Notes under the pieces: generated by a model
What the model saw: the letters and a program-made list of their open reading frames with translations, nothing else
The model's database searches: none
What the model was told of the DNA's origin: nothing
Shown: in pieces, positions 29,376-38,080 of the stretch
Layout of the letters: each line of letters begins with the position of its first letter
Position numbering within the stretch: position 1 is the stretch's first letter
Position numbers and translations under genes: made by a program
Assembly (NCBI GenBank): GCA_963822705.1
Contig: CAWGIX010000006.1
Coordinates: forward strand, 310,001 to 374,000
Direction: 5' to 3'
Source of the DNA: CAVRQM01 sp963822705
GTDB taxonomy: Bacteria > Pseudomonadota > Alphaproteobacteria > Acetobacterales > Acetobacteraceae
Length of the DNA: 64,000 nucleotides

Positions 29376-29391
29376 GAGCGGCAACTCTCAT
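29372..29391 (+). promoter_or_regulatory. Intercistronic stem-loop between tssC and hcp
   Basis: A perfect 7-bp inverted repeat (ATGAGAG and CTCTCAT) with the 6-base loop CGGCAA begins at the last bases of tssC and includes its stop codon. It lies 40 bp before hcp. Such a stem could protect or separate the hcp transcript, or attenuate read-through; Hcp is needed in far higher amounts than its neighbours. No T-tract follows. Confidence 0.4.
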
Positions 29392-29431
29392 ACGCTGACA
29401 CGCAGACCACCAACCAACAGGAGATGAGACT

Positions 29432-29998
29432 ATGGCCATAGACTCCTTCATGCAGTTCACCAAATACGATGGGTCGTCCCTGAAAGCGGAGTTGCAGGTC
29501 GATTTGTCGGACAATACCAGCGAGCCGCTCGCCAAGGGCCTGACCGCCGGAAACGTGTTCGAGGTGGACGACTACAGCTTCGATATCGAGCAGCAGCTGA
29601 ACATCGGCAGCCAGAGCAGCGGCGCCGGCGCCGGAAAAGTGCAGTTCAATCCGTTCTCCATCACCAGGAAGATCGATCTCGCGTCGCCGACATTCTTCCA
29701 GATGGCGTGCTCGGGAACGCCGTTCCAGATGGTGTCGCTGGCACTGCGCAAGAGCGCCGGCGGCAACATGACCGGCAAGTTCTTCCTGCGCTTCGATTTC
29801 AAGCTGGTCGCGGTAAAGACCATCGAGTGGGCGCATGACGACGAGTCGCCGAAGGAGACGGTGACGTTTGAGTATGGCGGCATGTTCGTCCGCTATGGCC
29901 AGCAGCTACCCGATGGCACCATCCCCAACCTGATCCCTGCCGGCTGGAACCGCGTGAAGAATATTGCAGACCCGAACTGGGACACCTTGATCAAGTAG
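29432..29998 (+). CDS. hcp: T6SS tube protein Hcp (TssD)
   Basis: A complete 188-residue Hcp. It begins MAIDSFMQFTKYDG, with conserved ITRKIDLASPTFFQMACSG and a beta-rich C-terminal half (FDFKLVAVKTIEWAHDDESPKE, VTFEYGGMFVRYG). Hcp hexamers stack into the inner tube inside the TssBC sheath and are expelled. It is somewhat longer than the 160-170 residues of classical Hcp because of a C-terminal extension (PDGTIPNLIPAGWNRVKNIA), which may relate to cargo. A CAGGAG ribosome-binding site precedes the ATG. Confidence 0.94.
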   Translation: MAIDSFMQFTKYDGSSLKAELQVDLSDNTSEPLAKGLTAGNVFEVDDYSFDIEQQLNIGSQSSGAGAGKVQFNPFSITRKIDLASPTFFQMACSGTPFQMVSLALRKSAGGNMTGKFFLRFDFKLVAVKTIEWAHDDESPKETVTFEYGGMFVRYGQQLPDGTIPNLIPAGWNRVKNIADPNWDTLIK

Positions 29999-30018
29999 CA
30001 TCGAGGTCGAGGCGTCGC

Positions 30019-30823
30019 GTGGACGCACAAGCGATCCTGCGTGCGGGCGATCCGCACGCGGCGCTCGCCCAACTGAAGCAGGAGGTGCGCCAGGCGCCGC
30101 GCGATGCGCGCCTGCGTACCTTCCTGTTCCAGCTGTTCTGTATCGTGGGCGAATGGGACCGGGCGCTGAACCAGCTCGTGGTCGCGGCCGAGCTCGACGC
30201 CACGGCGCAACCGATGGCGCAAGCCTATCGCGCCGCCATCCGCTGCGAGATTCTCCGCGAGCGTGTGTTTGCGGGCACTCGGTCGCCGACCGTGTTCGGC
30301 GATCCCGAACCCTGGATGCCGCTGCTGATCGAGGCCAACCGGTTGCTGGCCCAGGGCAATCCAGCTCAGGCCGCGCCGTTGCGCGACGCCGCTTTCGAGC
30401 AGGCGCCCACCACCGCGGGCAGCGTGAACGGCCAGGCTTTCGAATGGATCGCCGATGCCGACCAGCGACTGGGGCCGATGCTCGAGGCGCTGGTCGACGG
30501 TAAATACTATTGGGTGCCGTTTCACCGGCTGCGCAATGTCGTCGTGGAACCGCCCGCCGATCTGCGCGACCAGGTCTGGCTGCCGGTGCGGTTCACCTGG
30601 ACCAATGGCGGGGAGTCGGTCGGGTTTGTGCCGACGCGCTATCCCGAGTTCCGCCGGCGCGGATGCGAGCCTCGCACTGGCGCGGCGCACCGAGTTCCGC
30701 GAGGAGGGCGACTGGTCGCTCGGACTTGGTCAGCGCATGCTCGCCACCGATGCCGATGAGGTGGCGCTGATGGATTTGCGCCGCCTCGACCTGATGCCGG
30801 CAGAAGCCGCCGCGGCGGCCTAG
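30019..30823 (+). CDS. tagJ: T6SS accessory protein TagJ (ImpE), frameshifted near 30652
   Basis: ImpE/TagJ protein, an accessory factor that in other systems binds the TssB N-terminus and helps ClpV-driven sheath recycling. The N-terminal TPR-like helices (LRAGDPHAALAQLKQEVRQAP, LRTFLFQLFCIVGEWDRALNQL) and the domain with YYWVPFHRLRNVVVEPPADLRD are in one frame. The C-terminal ARRTEFREEGDWSLGLGQRML is in another. Removing one T at ~30652 gives RYPESAGADASLALARRTEF and about 267 residues. GTG start at 30019, 20 bp after hcp. Confidence 0.88.
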
Positions 30824-30827
30824 CCGC

Positions 30828-31337
30828 ATGGCCGAAATCGCCGCTCGGGAACGCCTGCAGCCCTCGCTGCTCGACCGCTTGACCGATCACGCGCCGGAAA
30901 CGCGTCGCGAATTGCAAGACCAGCAGGCGCTGACGATGATCCAGCTGCGGCAGGCGGTGCTGCGCGACCTCGCCTGGCTGCTCAATACGACCAACCTTGC
31001 CACCACGCAGGATCTCGCCGCGACTCCGCTGGTGATGCGCTCCACCGTGAATTTCGGCATTCCGGGCTTTACTGGCCTGGTCGGTTCGTCGGGCCGGATG
31101 AGCGGGCTGGAGAATTCGCTGGCCGAGGCAATCCGGCATTTCGAGCCCCGCATCCGCCCGGACTCGCTGCACGTGCGTGCGCGCCAGCCGAAGGAGGATG
31201 CCGCCGTGCCCACGCTCACGTTCGAGATCGAGGGCGAGCTGTGGGCGCAGCCGGTGCCGCAGCAATTGTTTTTGGAAACTCAGATCGAGCTGGAAACGCG
31301 GCTGGCGGTGGTGACCGACGCCCGGGCGCGCGGCTGA
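30828..31337 (+). CDS. tssE: T6SS baseplate protein TssE (gp25-like)
   Basis: A 169-residue gp25-like wedge protein. It opens with PSLLDRLTDHAPE. The central ELQDQQALTMIQLRQAVLRDLAWLLNTTNL and NFGIPGFTGL are family features, followed by the beta-rich ending TLTFEIEGELWAQPVPQQLFL. TssE joins TssF and TssG in the baseplate wedge. The start is GTG or ATG-type at 30828, five bases after tagJ, and the stop overlaps the tssF ATG (TGATG). Confidence 0.93.
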   Translation: MAEIAARERLQPSLLDRLTDHAPETRRELQDQQALTMIQLRQAVLRDLAWLLNTTNLATTQDLAATPLVMRSTVNFGIPGFTGLVGSSGRMSGLENSLAEAIRHFEPRIRPDSLHVRARQPKEDAAVPTLTFEIEGELWAQPVPQQLFLETQIELETRLAVVTDARARG

Positions 31338-33214
31338 TGGACCCGCGCCTGCTACGCCATTACGAGACGGAATTGGCGTTCCTGCGCGACATGGGCACGG
31401 AATTTGCGCGCGAGTTTCCCAAAGTCGCGGCACGGCTCGATCTCGGCACCATCGAGGTCGCCGATCCGTATGTCGAGCGGCTGCTGGAAGGTTTTGCGTT
31501 CCTTGCCGCACGGGTGCAGCTGAAACTGGAAGCGGAGTTCCCGACCTTTACGCAGTCGCTGTTGCAGATGGTTTATCCGCACTACCTGGCTCCGACCCCG
31601 TCCATGGCCGTGGTGCGGTTTTCGCCCGACCAGACCTTGCGTACGATGCCCCAAGGCGTGGTGCTGCCGTCGGGGACGGAGTTGCGCAGCCTGCTCGGCA
31701 CCGAGGATCAGACGAACTGCGAGTTCCGCACCGGGCACGCGGTGCAACTGTTGCCGGTGGAACTGGCCGCTGCCGAGTATATCGGCTCGCCCGCGGCGTT
31801 GGCCGCCTTCAATCTGATGGAGCTGCGCGGCGTCAAGGCGGCCATCCGCCTGCGCCTTAAAACCGCGGGCGACATGCCGTTCTCGAAACTGGATCTGGAG
31901 CGCTTGCCGCTGTTCCTGGGAGGCCCCGAAGGTTCGCGCGCGCGGCTGTACGAACAACTGCTGGCCAACGTGGTGGCGATCTATGTCCGCCCCGCAACCC
32001 GGCCGGTGCCGTGGCAAGAGCGGCTGCCGCCCGGTTCGATCCAGGCACTCGGTTTTGCCGAGGACGAGGCGTTGCTGCCGCGCACCGCAGAATCGTTCAG
32101 CGGCTACCGGCTGCTGCAGGAATATTATGCCATGCCCGAACGGTTCCTGTTCGTGGAACTGGGCGGGCTCGACCGTGCCGTGGCGCGCTGCGCGTCCAGC
32201 GAAATGGATGTGCTGCTGCTGCTGAACCGGGTGGAACCGCTCCTGGCGTCGGGCTTCGGCACCGACCACCTCTCGCTGTTCTGCACCCCGGCCATCAACC
32301 TTTTCCATCGCCGCAGCGACCGTGTGAACCTGTCGGAGCGCGAGGTGGAACATCTGGTCACGCCCGACCGCATGCGGCCGCTCGACTTCGAGGTGTTCTC
32401 CGTTACTGGCGTGGAAGCCTATGCTGCCGACGGCGGGCCACCGCAGCCGTTCCTGCCATTCTATGCCGCCAACGACCTCAGCCGCAATCCAGGACACCGC
32501 AGCTACTACCTGCTGCGCCGGCAGCCGCGCCTGCTGTCCGCGCGCGCACGCCAGCGCGGGCCGCGCTCCAGCTATCTGGGCCACGAGCTGTACATTTCGC
32601 TGGTCGATGCGGATGCGGCGCCGTTCCGCGCCGATCTGCGCCAGCTGGGCCTGGACCTGTTTTGTACCAACCGCGACCTGGCGTTGTCCATGCCGGTCGG
32701 CAAGCAGCACACCGATTTCACCCTGGCGGTGAGCGCGCCGGTGGCTTCGGTGCGCTGCGTGGTCGGGCCGACCGCACCGCGCCCGTGCCGCGGCGACGGC
32801 GACTACGCTTGGCGCTTCATTTCACATCTGGGGCTGAACTACCTGACCCTGGTGGACACCGACGCGCTGCAGGGTGCCGCGGCGTTGCGCGAACTGCTGC
32901 GGCTGTACGTGCCCGGCAGCGCGTCGGTGGCGGCGCGCCAGCTGGAGGGCCTGCTGTCGGTCGGCTCGCATCCGGTGGTGCGCCGCATTCCCGGCGCCGG
33001 ACCGGTGGCGGTCGGCCGCGGCCTGCAGGTGCGGCTGAACATCGACGAAGCGCCGTTCGGCGGCAGCGGCGGCGTACTGCTGGCCGCCGTGCTGGACCGC
33101 TTCTTTGCCAAATACGTCTCGATCAACGCGTTCACCGAGACGGTGATGACGAGCCCCGAACGGGGCGAGGTAATGCGATGGCCGATGCGGATTGGGCTGC
33201 GCCCGACCCTGTAG
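31337..33214 (+). CDS. tssF: T6SS baseplate protein TssF (VasA)
   Basis: A complete 625-residue TssF. The N-terminal LLRHYETELAFLRDMGTEFAREFPKVAARL is diagnostic, followed by DPYVERLLEGFAFLAARVQLKL and FPTFTQSLLQMVYPHYLAPTPS. Mid-protein blocks (GTELRSLLGTEDQTNCEFRT, CTPAINLFHRRSDRV) are intact. TssF with two TssG and TssE builds the baseplate wedges. Its 3' end overlaps tssG by 37 bp in another frame. Confidence 0.95.
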   Translation: MDPRLLRHYETELAFLRDMGTEFAREFPKVAARLDLGTIEVADPYVERLLEGFAFLAARVQLKLEAEFPTFTQSLLQMVYPHYLAPTPSMAVVRFSPDQTLRTMPQGVVLPSGTELRSLLGTEDQTNCEFRTGHAVQLLPVELAAAEYIGSPAALAAFNLMELRGVKAAIRLRLKTAGDMPFSKLDLERLPLFLGGPEGSRARLYEQLLANVVAIYVRPATRPVPWQERLPPGSIQALGFAEDEALLPRTAESFSGYRLLQEYYAMPERFLFVELGGLDRAVARCASSEMDVLLLLNRVEPLLASGFGTDHLSLFCTPAINLFHRRSDRVNLSEREVEHLVTPDRMRPLDFEVFSVTGVEAYAADGGPPQPFLPFYAANDLSRNPGHRSYYLLRRQPRLLSARARQRGPRSSYLGHELYISLVDADAAPFRADLRQLGLDLFCTNRDLALSMPVGKQHTDFTLAVSAPVASVRCVVGPTAPRPCRGDGDYAWRFISHLGLNYLTLVDTDALQGAAALRELLRLYVPGSASVAARQLEGLLSVGSHPVVRRIPGAGPVAVGRGLQVRLNIDEAPFGGSGGVLLAAVLDRFFAKYVSINAFTETVMTSPERGEVMRWPMRIGLRPTL

Positions 33215-34284
33215 ACCCGGTCGCGCAGGACCCGGTTGCGCAAGCGTGGGCGGACCGGCTCGCGGCGGCGCCGCACGAGTTCGGGTTCTGGCAGGCCATG
33301 CGCCGGCTGGAGGCGCGCTACCGCGCCCGCCCGCGGTTCGGCCGCAGCGCGCGGCCGGCGGAAGACGCCGTGCGACTGGCGCAAGAACCCTCCGTCGTGT
33401 TCGCACCCGCCACGCTGGCCGCCTGGGAGCCGCCGCAGGACGGCCGGGTGGCGCGACTGCTAGTGCACTTTTTTGGCCTGTTCGGTCCCGACGGACCGCT
33501 GCCGCTGCACCTGACCGAGTACGCACGCGACCGCCGGCGCAACTATCGCGATCCGACGTTGCAACGGTTTGCCGATCTGTTCCACCACCGCGCGCTGTCG
33601 CTGTTCTGGCGCGCCTGGGCGGATTCGCGCCCGACCGTCAGTTTCGACCGGCCGGAGGAGGACCGGTTCGCGACCTATATGGGCGCGCTGATCGGTTTCG
33701 GCATGGCATCGCTGCGCAACCGCGACGCCATGCCCGATCTGACAAAGCTGCACTTTGCCGGGCATCTTTCCAACCAGACGCGCCACGCCGAAGGTCTGGG
33801 CTCGATCCTGTCGGCGTTCTTCACCATGCCGGTGCATGTGGAATGCTTTGTCGGCGCCTGGCTGGCGATGCCGGAGGCGGACCGCACACGGCTGGGCGAA
33901 ACGCCGCTGACCGGTGCCGTCGGCCGCACCGCGCTGGTGGGCGGACGGGTATGGAGCCGCCAGCACAAATTCCGTATCGTGTTCGGCCCGCTGAGCATGG
34001 CCGACTATCAGCGCCTGCTGCCCGGCGGTCAAAGTTTTCGGCGCCTGATTCCGATCGTGCGCAACTATGCGGGCGACACGCTGGTGTGGGACGTGAACCT
34101 GATCCTGAAACGCGACGAAGTGCCGCCGACGATGCTCGGCCGGCAGGGCCGCATGGGCTGGACCACCTGGCTCGGTCGCCGCCGCACCGAGACCGACGCC
34201 GCCGACCTGTTTCTGGACGCCAGCGCCGACAGCTTTGCCCGCACGATTGATACAACCCTCCCTGAAACCGAGGCCGCCGCATGA
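33178..34284 (+). CDS. tssG: T6SS baseplate protein TssG (VasB)
   Basis: A 368-residue TssG. Family features are HEFGFWQAMRRLEARYRARPRFG near residues 33-55, HFFGLFGPDGPLPLHLTEYARDR, and the C-terminal KFRIVFGPLSMADYQRLLPGG. The ATG at 33178 sits inside the end of tssF. The frame remains open far upstream, but that part is antiphase to tssF and has no family similarity. The stop overlaps the clpV ATG (ATGA). Confidence 0.94.
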   Translation: MADADWAAPDPVDPVAQDPVAQAWADRLAAAPHEFGFWQAMRRLEARYRARPRFGRSARPAEDAVRLAQEPSVVFAPATLAAWEPPQDGRVARLLVHFFGLFGPDGPLPLHLTEYARDRRRNYRDPTLQRFADLFHHRALSLFWRAWADSRPTVSFDRPEEDRFATYMGALIGFGMASLRNRDAMPDLTKLHFAGHLSNQTRHAEGLGSILSAFFTMPVHVECFVGAWLAMPEADRTRLGETPLTGAVGRTALVGGRVWSRQHKFRIVFGPLSMADYQRLLPGGQSFRRLIPIVRNYAGDTLVWDVNLILKRDEVPPTMLGRQGRMGWTTWLGRRRTETDAADLFLDASADSFARTIDTTLPETEAAA

Positions 34285-36992
34285 CCGAGATCAGCCGCAC
34301 CGCCCTGTTCGGCAAGCTCAACCCGGTGGCGTACCGCGCCATCGAAAGCGCCACCGTGTTCTGCAAGCTGCGCGGCAACCCGTATGTGGAGCTGGTGCAT
34401 TGGCTGCACCAGATTTTGCAGGCGCAGGATTCCGACGTGCACCGCATCGTGCGGCATTTCGAACTGGACCCGTCGAAACTGGCGGCCGACATCACCGCGT
34501 CGCTGGATCGCCTGCCGCGCGGCGCCACCGCGATTTCCGATTTCTCGCCGCACGTCGAGGAAGCGGTCGAGCGTGGCTGGGTGTTTGCGACACTGATGCT
34601 CGGCGAGGCGCAGGTGCGCACCGGGCACCTGATGCTGGGCGCGGTGAAAACTCCGACCTTGCGCAATGCGCTATACGCCATCAGCCGGCAATTCGAGCGC
34701 GTCAAAGCGGAAACACTGGGCGACGATTTCGCCAAGCTGTTGGCCAATTCGCCCGAGGCTGCGATGCGGGCCTCGGACGGTTCCGGCGCCAGCCAGCCCG
34801 GCGAGGCGAGCGGTGCCATGGCCCCGGCGGCGATGGGCAAGCAGGAGGCACTGGCGAAATTTTCCGTCGATCTGACGGAGCGCGCGCGCAAAGGCGAGAT
34901 CGACCCGATCGTCGGCCGCGACGCCGAAATCCGACAGGTGGTCGACGTGCTGATGCGCCGGCGGCAGAACAACCCGATTCTGACCGGCGAGGCCGGCGTC
35001 GGCAAGACGGCGGTAGTGGAAGGATTTGCGCTGCGCATCGCCCAGGGCGACGTGCCGCCGATGCTGGCCGAAGTGTCGCTGCGCACCCTGGATGTCGGGT
35101 TGTTGCAGGCCGGGGCCAGCATGAAGGGCGAGTTCGAGAACCGGCTGCGGCAGGTGATCGAGGAAGTGCAGTCCTCGCCCAAACCCATCATTCTGTTCAT
35201 CGACGAGGCGCATACGCTGATCGGGGCCGGCGGCGCGGCAGGCACGGGCGACGCGGCCAATTTGCTAAAACCGGCGCTGGCGCGCGGCACTTTGCGCACC
35301 ATCGCCGCCACCACCTGGGCCGAATACAAAAAGTATTTTGAAAAGGACCCGGCGCTGACGCGGCGCTTCCAGGTGGTGCAGGTCGACGAGCCGGCTGAGG
35401 AAAAAGCCATCTTGATGATGCGCGGCATCGCCTCGCCGCTGGAGCAGCATCACCGCGTACAAATTCTGGACGAGGCGATCGAGGCGGCGGTGCGGCTGTC
35501 GCACCGCTACATCCCGGCGCGGCAGCTGCCCGACAAATCGGTGAGTTTGCTCGACACCGCGGCGGCCCGTGTGGCGGTGAGCCAGCACGCGGTGCCGCCC
35601 GCGGTCGACGATTGCCGGCGTCGCATCCAGGCGCTGGAGACGGAACTGGCCATTATCGGGCGCGAGGGCGCGGTCGGCATCGACGTCGCGGAACGCGAAG
35701 CCGCAGCCTCGGCTTCGCTGGAGAAGGAGCGCGAAGCGCTGGCCGGCCTGGAGACACGCTGGCAGGAGGAAAAGGCGCTGGTGGACCGGTTGCTGGAACT
35801 GCGCGCCACACTGCGGAACGGCTCGGCGGAGGCGAAGCCTGAAAACGCTAAGCCCGAAAATCCCAAACCTGTGGACGTAGCGCCGGAAACGGCCCCGCCG
35901 GACCGTGCGGCGATGCTGGTCGAGCTGCGCGCATTGCAAGACAAGCTCGCGACCCATCAGGGCGAAACGCCGCTGATCCTGCCCAGCGTCGATCAGCAGG
36001 CGGTGGCGGCGGTGGTCGGCGACTGGACCGGCATTCCGGTGGGACGCATGGTCAAGAACGAGGTGCAGGCGGTGCTCGGCCTCGCCGACACATTGGGCAA
36101 ACGCGTCATCGGCCAGACGCATGGGCTGCAGATGATCGCGCGGCGCGTGCAAACCTCGCGCGCCGGCCTGGACAATCCCAGCAAGCCGGTCGGGGTATTC
36201 ATGCTGTGCGGCCCTTCGGGCGTGGGCAAGACCGAGACCGCACTGACCTTGGCCGAGGCGCTATACGGCGGCGAGCAGAATCTGATCACCATCAACATGA
36301 GCGAATTCCAGGAGGCGCACACCGTCTCCACGCTGAAGGGCGCGCCGCCCGGCTATGTAGGCTACGGCGAGGGCGGCGTGCTGACCGAGGCGGTGCGTAG
36401 AAAACCGTATTCGGTGGTGCTGCTGGACGAGGTGGAAAAAGCCCACCCCGACGTGCACGAAATCTTCTTCCAGGTTTTCGACAAGGGCTTCATGGAGGAC
36501 GGCGAAGGACGGTTCATCGACTTCAAGAACACGCTGATCCTGCTCACCTCGAACGTCGGCACGGAGCTGATCATGTCGCTGTGCCGCGACCCGGAACTCA
36601 TCCCCGAGCCGGAGGAGATTGCCAAGGCCCTGCGCGAGCCGCTGCTAAAAGTGTTTCCGCCGGCGCTGCTGGGGCGGCTCATCGTGATCCCGTACTACCC
36701 GCTGAGCGATGCGGTGATGAGCGACATCATCCGGCTGCAGCTCGGCCGCATCGCGTCGCGGATCGGCGAGCGGCACAAGGTCACGTTCACCTATGACGAC
36801 GAGGTGGTGAAGATGATCGCGTCACGCTGCAACGAACCGGAGAGCGGCGGCCGGATGATCGATGCGATTTTGACCAACACCATGCTGCCGGCGATCAGCG
36901 AAGCGTTTTTGGGGCGGATGTTGGAGGGCAAGAAAGTCGAGCGGGTACATGTCGGGACCGGTACGGAAGGGTTCGCGTACGCGTTCGAGTGA
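34281..36992 (+). CDS. clpV: T6SS AAA+ ATPase ClpV (TssH)
   Basis: A complete 903-residue Clp/Hsp100 ATPase. A Clp_N-like domain (residues ~1-150) is followed by D1 with Walker A GEAGVGKT (236-243) and Walker B FIDEAH (~305). A shortened coiled-coil middle domain (~450-510) comes next, with a Pro/Glu-rich variable stretch (~515-535). D2 carries Walker A GPSGVGKT (~644-651) and Walker B LLDEVEKAH (~714). The ordering and the presence in a tss operon identify ClpV rather than ClpB. It extracts and recycles contracted TssBC sheaths. Last gene of the operon. Confidence 0.95.
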   Translation: MTEISRTALFGKLNPVAYRAIESATVFCKLRGNPYVELVHWLHQILQAQDSDVHRIVRHFELDPSKLAADITASLDRLPRGATAISDFSPHVEEAVERGWVFATLMLGEAQVRTGHLMLGAVKTPTLRNALYAISRQFERVKAETLGDDFAKLLANSPEAAMRASDGSGASQPGEASGAMAPAAMGKQEALAKFSVDLTERARKGEIDPIVGRDAEIRQVVDVLMRRRQNNPILTGEAGVGKTAVVEGFALRIAQGDVPPMLAEVSLRTLDVGLLQAGASMKGEFENRLRQVIEEVQSSPKPIILFIDEAHTLIGAGGAAGTGDAANLLKPALARGTLRTIAATTWAEYKKYFEKDPALTRRFQVVQVDEPAEEKAILMMRGIASPLEQHHRVQILDEAIEAAVRLSHRYIPARQLPDKSVSLLDTAAARVAVSQHAVPPAVDDCRRRIQALETELAIIGREGAVGIDVAEREAAASASLEKEREALAGLETRWQEEKALVDRLLELRATLRNGSAEAKPENAKPENPKPVDVAPETAPPDRAAMLVELRALQDKLATHQGETPLILPSVDQQAVAAVVGDWTGIPVGRMVKNEVQAVLGLADTLGKRVIGQTHGLQMIARRVQTSRAGLDNPSKPVGVFMLCGPSGVGKTETALTLAEALYGGEQNLITINMSEFQEAHTVSTLKGAPPGYVGYGEGGVLTEAVRRKPYSVVLLDEVEKAHPDVHEIFFQVFDKGFMEDGEGRFIDFKNTLILLTSNVGTELIMSLCRDPELIPEPEEIAKALREPLLKVFPPALLGRLIVIPYYPLSDAVMSDIIRLQLGRIASRIGERHKVTFTYDDEVVKMIASRCNEPESGGRMIDAILTNTMLPAISEAFLGRMLEGKKVERVHVGTGTEGFAYAFE

Positions 36993-36995
36993 ACA

Positions 36996-37023
36996 GGTTC
37001 GGGCGGGGTTTTGCATCCGAACC
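36996..37023. terminator. Hairpin after clpV
   Basis: A perfect 7-bp inverted repeat (GGTTCGG and CCGAACC, 14-base loop) begins four bases after the clpV stop and lies between convergent clpV and manganese catalase genes. The long loop and lack of a T-tract make it a weak terminator candidate. Confidence 0.35.
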
Positions 37024-37105
37024 CCCGTCGCGGTGGCGCGACCACCTGTCGGATGAGGGGGCAGGCAGCAAACATTGCTGCTACGCGCGCCCCTGCTCGC
37101 GTACG

Positions 37106-37873
37106 CTACTTCCGCGCAGTACGCCTTGCGCGGCGCGCTCCGGTCGGACCGTCCACCTCCATCTGATCGGAATGAAAGGCCGGGCTCTCCACCACCTCGA
37201 ACCCATTCGCTTTCGCCCATTCGGGGGACATGTCGACGGCGCCGTCCGGACCCTCGCCGGTAGAGTCGTTAAAGAACTGATCCACCAGCCCGGGAGTGGG
37301 AGGCAAATTGCCAATTTCTAGCGGCCCCTTCCCCAACCCTTCCAGAGCCTGCATGAAAGCCTTCATGTGCGTAATCTCGCGCGTCATCAAAAACTGCAGC
37401 GCGTCCTTGCTGCCCTGGTCGTCGGTAAAAGCCAGCAGCCGCTCATAGGTGATTTTTGCCCGCGCCTCGGCGGCGATGTTGTTGCGCAAATCCACCTCCG
37501 GCTGGCCGCTGATCTTCAGATAATCCGCGGTCCACGGATTGCCCTGCGAGTTGAACAGGTTCACGCCGCCGCCGCCGGTGATGGCGATCAGCGGATCGGC
37601 CTCCGCTGCACTGCGCGCCGCCTTCGAGGGTTTCAGGTGCATGCGGGCCAGCGTGCCGATCACCTCAAGGTGGCTCATCTCCTCGGTGCCGATGTCCATC
37701 AGCACGTCCTTCAACTGCGGGTCCTCGGTATTGAGTCCCTGGATGGAGTACTGCATCGCCGCTGCCAGCTCGCCGTTGGCGCCGCCGAATTGCTCCAGCA
37801 GCATGTTGCCGAACCGAGGGTCCGGCGTGCCGATCCGAACGGTGTACATGAGCTGCTTGACGTGATGGTACAT
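37106..37873 (-). CDS. Manganese catalase (non-haem)
   Basis: A 255-residue ferritin-like di-manganese catalase. Probable metal ligands are visible: E35 in GELAAAMQY, E65 and H68 in GTEEMSHLEVIG, E144 in KITYERLLAF, and E166/H169 in TREITHMKAFMQ. The N-terminus YHHVKQLMYTVR and the segment NMLLEQFGGANGEL are standard. It would dismutate H2O2, including the peroxide made by the sarcosine oxidase encoded upstream. The C-terminus is a short basic tail (GARRARRTARK). It is convergent with clpV and divergent from ispDF. Confidence 0.92.
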   Translation of the reverse strand: MYHHVKQLMYTVRIGTPDPRFGNMLLEQFGGANGELAAAMQYSIQGLNTEDPQLKDVLMDIGTEEMSHLEVIGTLARMHLKPSKAARSAAEADPLIAITGGGGVNLFNSQGNPWTADYLKISGQPEVDLRNNIAAEARAKITYERLLAFTDDQGSKDALQFLMTREITHMKAFMQALEGLGKGPLEIGNLPPTPGLVDQFFNDSTGEGPDGAVDMSPEWAKANGFEVVESPAFHSDQMEVDGPTGARRARRTARK

Positions 37874-37947
37874 CGGGTCGTGGTTCCTGCAATTGCGGCC
37901 TCCTAACCGGCGGAGGTGCTTCGGGTGGCACGTCCGCTCACGATTGT

Positions 37948-37978
37948 GGCGGCCGATCACGAGGAAATGATGGCCGCC
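37948..37978. promoter_or_regulatory. Inverted repeat between manganese catalase and ispDF
   Basis: GGCGGCC (37948-37954) and GGCCGCC (37972-37978) form a 7-bp inverted repeat with a 17-base spacer in the 207-bp divergent gap. GC-rich matches arise easily by chance here, so this is only a candidate operator. Nothing else in the gap stands out. Confidence 0.22.
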
Positions 37979-38080
37979 CGGCACAGAGCTGGATAGCCGG
38001 TGAGCGCGATGCCGCCCGGGCGATTTGCCGTCCGCCGGGCGAGTGTCTAGACGATCCATTGCACAGGCAAGGCAGAGAGC

